Under the pieces are notes generated by a model. It was not told the origin of the DNA. It saw only the letters and a list, made by a program, of their open reading frames with translations, and did not search any database. Positions 59,960-64,000 of a stretch of 64,000 bases of DNA are shown one piece after another. This DNA comes from Watersipora subatra (taxonomy: Eukaryota > Bryozoa > Gymnolaemata > Cheilostomatida > Watersiporidae). Both the position numbers and the translations under genes were made by a program. How positions within the stretch are numbered: position 1 is the stretch's first letter; every line of letters begins with the position of its first letter. The stretch covers positions 45,619,196 through 45,683,195 of the forward strand of contig NC_088708.1 in the NCBI RefSeq assembly GCF_963576615.1. Reading direction: 5' to 3'.

Positions 59960-61971
59960 TACAAGTTCCAAAAGTTAATGTACAGTAATTATAATAAACC
60001 CCACTTTTTCATTTTCAAATTTTGTGCTTGAAATTACCTGACAAACTGCAAAGCTACAATAATGATGTTTGATAAAGATGATTAGCTACAATGATGTGAT
60101 GCAGGCAGAGTATTATGTAAGTATTGCCAGGGTACAAGTCATTTGAGACACAAGCTTATCGATCGGTCTCCCGATCCTTAATTTGGTCAAATATCTCTTT
60201 TGTTCAGCAGTCAATCAACATTTGTATCTCGCTTACCCGTTTTTTTTGTTTCCATTTTCAAGCTAACAGTAGACTTGGCTCAGTACAATTATCGCCGCTG
60301 CAGCTATGTGGTCCAGTCAGTGTGCCAATCAGGCTGTAATACATTTGCATTTCACGGGCAAGTGTGTGCATTATCAACGCCAGACTTATTATTTGTTTTA
60401 CATTCAAACATCGGATAAAAGATTGCGTGACTGTAATGAAATTGCTGACACGCTAGGGGTGTATCTAGGCTCAAGTCTTACTTTGCTGCCTAGTTGTGAG
60501 TGAATAGAGAAAGACTCAATGCTAATCGCTCAGCCGTAACAGGTGAATAGAACCTCAAGGATTGGGTCTTTACCAGCTGTTCCCATGTCAGTCGGGATAG
60601 TGCGACACAAAAGGACATGTCTGCATAGAGATGGCACAAGGCATAAAAAGGCACCAAAAGTGTAAAACTGTAGTCAATAGGATAAAATTAAATCGATCAA
60701 GAAAATGACTACTAACAATAGCGCGCAGAAAGCATCTCAATATTGTATCCCGTAAGAAGGTTGGTAAAATGATATGACCCTTGAGTGATGATAAAGTTTG
60801 CATTTTAAGTTAAATTTAAAACTAAGTAAATCATTTGAGGCAGGGAATAGCACAATAACCATAATATAATAGGTCACAGTAATCCGTTGTGATTCAACAA
60901 AAAGCATTGCTTGAGAAAAAAACATAGAATAATAAAGTACAGGGTTATAACAGTTTTGTTGTAATAGTTCATAGCTGTCACAATTATATGTAGCAAAATC
61001 TAGTGAAAAATTTTGTTTCGATTATAACAATATTTATCAGACTAACAAATTCCAGAACTTCTAAATATAGTTCAGCATCGTTATTTAAACTTCATTCACA
61101 TACAATATAGCAATTAATATCTAATAATAACATAACAACTATATCTTGACAACGTGCATGGATATATAAATACAGTAGGTTTGACTAGGGCAGTCAACCT
61201 ATTGGAGCGACATATTGGTGGTGGTAGGTAGATATCGGTGGTAGATATAGATGGTGCTACCGGTAGATATCACTAAAATCATCTTTGTCTTTGTGATTGC
61301 ATATCATGTGTTATTACCAATAGTAGCAGCATGAGTCTGCACCGAAAAGACGGTGCATTGGCTCATACCCAGACAATAAAATACAATTGACTGTAATGTT
61401 TCAATAACAAAACTTAACGAGATCAAGTAAGGAAGAAATAAATAAAAATATGTAATAAAATGTGTACTGTACTGACTAAACAGCAATTTCACAATGAGAA
61501 ACACATTGATATTAAAATTATATTGCTGATTATATAATCATCGTGTGTCAAGCTGATCTTGGTTTCTATCAGGATCATTTGACCCCAATTTGCAGGTAAG
61601 TGCCGACACAACTGGCACCACTCATAGAGACATCAATATTGATGAACCTCTAGATATATAGACCAACAAATTGTAAACTCATTGCAGTGCATGCTTACTC
61701 AGCTCAATGCCTTGTTCATCTTATGAGAACACAACTTCTGTTATTGATTTCCTCCATACATTCTAGTTGTCTTGTATTATAAATCCATTGTATTATGCCT
61801 AGCTGCCACATTAAGAGTCGACACAGAACTATCTGTTGCAAGAGGTTATTAAGGGTCTTATTAAAATAATGGTAGAATTGTGATCTCAAGCAACCAACTA
61901 AAGCTAGACTTTTCTTCCTATAGTAGTTGTCAGCCTGATGTAGAGAAGCACTTTTCTGCTCTTATGTGTGC

Positions 61972-62002
<31 letters not shown>

Positions 62003-64000
62003 TGTGTGCGTGCGTGCATGCGTGTATGCGTGCGTGCATGCGTGCGTGCGAGTGTGAGTGAGTAGGTGGGCTGAGCAATCCCTCGAAGGTAGACTATGAT
62101 GTATGCTTAGCTTAAAGCAAGCAGAAGCTGTGCCTGATTATTAAACTGCATTGTTGCATAAACAACGACTCGGTGATCTTGGATGAACATGTCTGAGTCC
62201 CGTAGCAAGGGAACCTAGACGACTAGAGACATGCCCAGTTGCAAAGAGCGATTTTAACTTGGATGCTATTCTTGTCGTCACCGGTAGTACTTTTTCGACA
62301 TTGAACTCTAACCTGCTGCGCAGGTCAAGGTCAAGCCTTTTTGACTACAAGGTCAAGACTACTCTTATGTATCCTGAGAGTAAATCTGCAAGCAGAAAAT
62401 TGTGTACCTCCTTGAGTATAGCAAACAATACAAGAATGAAAGACTGGCTTTAGTTGCTTTCTATTTGCTACAGACCGATATGTAACTTAATTAGTGCAAT
62501 GCATATAATCTTTAGCCTTGCTAGAAACATAAGTAGCACTTTTAATATTTTATGAGATTCCATATTCATGAGTTTCACTTCTGAGCTCTTACATATTTGA
62601 CAAAAGAACAAACATAAATATTCTTTAAATATTCTTTGTCGTGGGGCTTACCTGATATCTTTGGTAATATAATATTCTTTAGTTAAGAGCTGGTACACTT
62701 AAGTAGACTTTACTTCTAACTCATCAATCATGCATAATTCACTCTTTGAAATTGAACATTAAAATAACTTGTTATTGTAACTTTATTCATGTTGGTAAAC
62801 TGCAGTTTTTGAATTTCTAGCGGAATGTTTACACTATATCTTAAACTCTATACATACCAAAGTGTTTCTTGCGTGTATTACACTGTACGTATGAAGTTAA
62901 GTTTTAAAAATTCATTTGTACATCAAAAGATTTACATTAAGTTGTCTAATTCTATTAAAAGGTCTACAGTATTTCCATATCCAAATACAGTTTGTCAAAG
63001 CCAGTGTAAATAGACAGTTTGGATAATGCTGAGTATAATGATAGCTATGAAACCGGTTCTAGATATACAGAAAGGATTCTAATTATATTGAAGTCTTATT
63101 TGAGTTGGTGAAAGTGTCTTTGGTTGGTGTTTGATTAATTATAGTTTTGAAAGACATTTATAGACATTTCAAAAAAATTTGGAAGTTGGCCGCAAGCATT
63201 TCTCTCTCTAAAGAAACTGGCTAAAGGCAGAAAATGGGGCAGATAACTCCAGCAGATAACATTAAACTCAGTTAATCCTAAATGGTAAGAGATTTTTTTT
63301 CCTTAAACAGTTTTTAAGGCATGTTCCAAATTGCATAATAATAATATTTATAAAAATAACGTTATGTTTAATGTACTGTATCAGCAGAGTATAATGAATA
63401 GTAGTATTTGTCTGGCAAAAACTTTCTTCTTGTTTTTTGTTGTGCAGTTAAGGAAGACCGGATTATGCTGTTCACTCTTTTAATACACATACTCATTAGG
63501 TAACTATCCCGTTATGTCTTTTACCTTCACAATAAACCTAAGGACAGATACTTTCTTAGCAATCCTGCTATTGTCACCATTCGATCCTCTTAGACCTATC
63601 TGTTACAGAGTGCATACAGAAGATCAAAGCTTGCAATGGCTGCAACTTTTTAGTAATATATATGTAATTTGTTCAGTTCATGTATTTGTTACTATTATTA
63701 GTTATATATAGTTTAGAAAGTCGCAACACTATATCTGTAGAAAAAAATCATTAATGAGAAGATGATCAGATGTGTTGCTACCAAAAATGATTCCTCTATC
63801 GACAGCAAAATTGAACTTCTGGTTGCATACATTCATTTCTCAGTTCTCGCAAGCAAAAGATTTGCTGCGATATTTAGCCAAACCTGGTCTATTCCTTGAG
63901 AGACAGAAGAATTTTTTTTGTTAAACATGACCAGCCATAAGTAAAGTTTTTTACAGTTTGAATGACAGCAACTTTGGCAGAGACAAATAGTTTATTTGCA
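59960..64000. other. Region upstream of the first TMC exon seen, no gene found
   Basis: It should hold the missing 5' TMC exon or promoter, or these lie right of the window. A donor-like GTAAGC on the minus strand at ~62645 is preceded by only a short open stretch and was not accepted. A (GT/GC)n microsatellite is at 61967-62055. Nothing else was recognised. Confidence 0.5.

Noticed and set aside
62645-62700. Possible upstream TMC exon on the minus strand ending at a GTAAGC donor
   Set aside because: The phase needed by the next exon leaves only a very short open stretch after an in-frame stop, with no TMC-like sequence.

Overview
This is a piece of an animal nuclear genome. It is AT-rich, its genes are split by GT-AG introns, and the introns and spacers are full of minisatellites and DNA transposon remnants. 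Four genes are recognisable by their protein families. The gene content and the repeat types suggest a marine invertebrate, probably a lophotrochozoan such as a bryozoan or mollusc. That placement is inference, because no taxon-specific marker was seen.

Layout: (1) 185-2120, plus strand: the last two coding exons of a Rabex-5/RABGEF1 orthologue, entering from the left edge. (2) 4797-6366, plus strand: a complete five-exon cytosolic sulfotransferase (312 aa) with a TATA/CCAAT promoter. (3) 6.4-17.6 kb: no gene seen; minisatellite arrays (35-bp and 24-bp units), a tandem duplication with an internal deletion, long perfect palindromes and small inverted-repeat elements. (4) 17669-25983, plus strand: a complete nine-exon HERPUD1/2 orthologue (380 aa). 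Its introns hold a 17-bp array, two TTAA-flanked piggyBac-like elements joined at one TTAA, and a 22-bp array. (5) 26.4-29.1 kb: Helitron-like elements, one inserted precisely inside a minisatellite. (6) 29368-59950, minus strand: 18 coding exons (807 complete codons plus stop) of a TMC (transmembrane channel-like) gene whose first exon or exons lie upstream and were not found. Its introns hold a 2.67-kb Helitron with a decayed Rep/helicase N-terminal frame, a decayed LINE reverse transcriptase, several inverted-repeat elements and many arrays. (7) 60-64 kb: no gene seen.

The genes do not form an operon or pathway. RABGEF1 acts in endosomal Rab5 activation, the sulfotransferase in small-molecule conjugation, HERPUD in ER-associated degradation and TMC in membrane conductance. 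All exon joins were made by hand from splice sites, reading phase and family resemblance; no alignment was run. By hand count, roughly 7-8 kb of the 64 kb is tandem repeat. Most long open frames here are by-products of those arrays, not genes.
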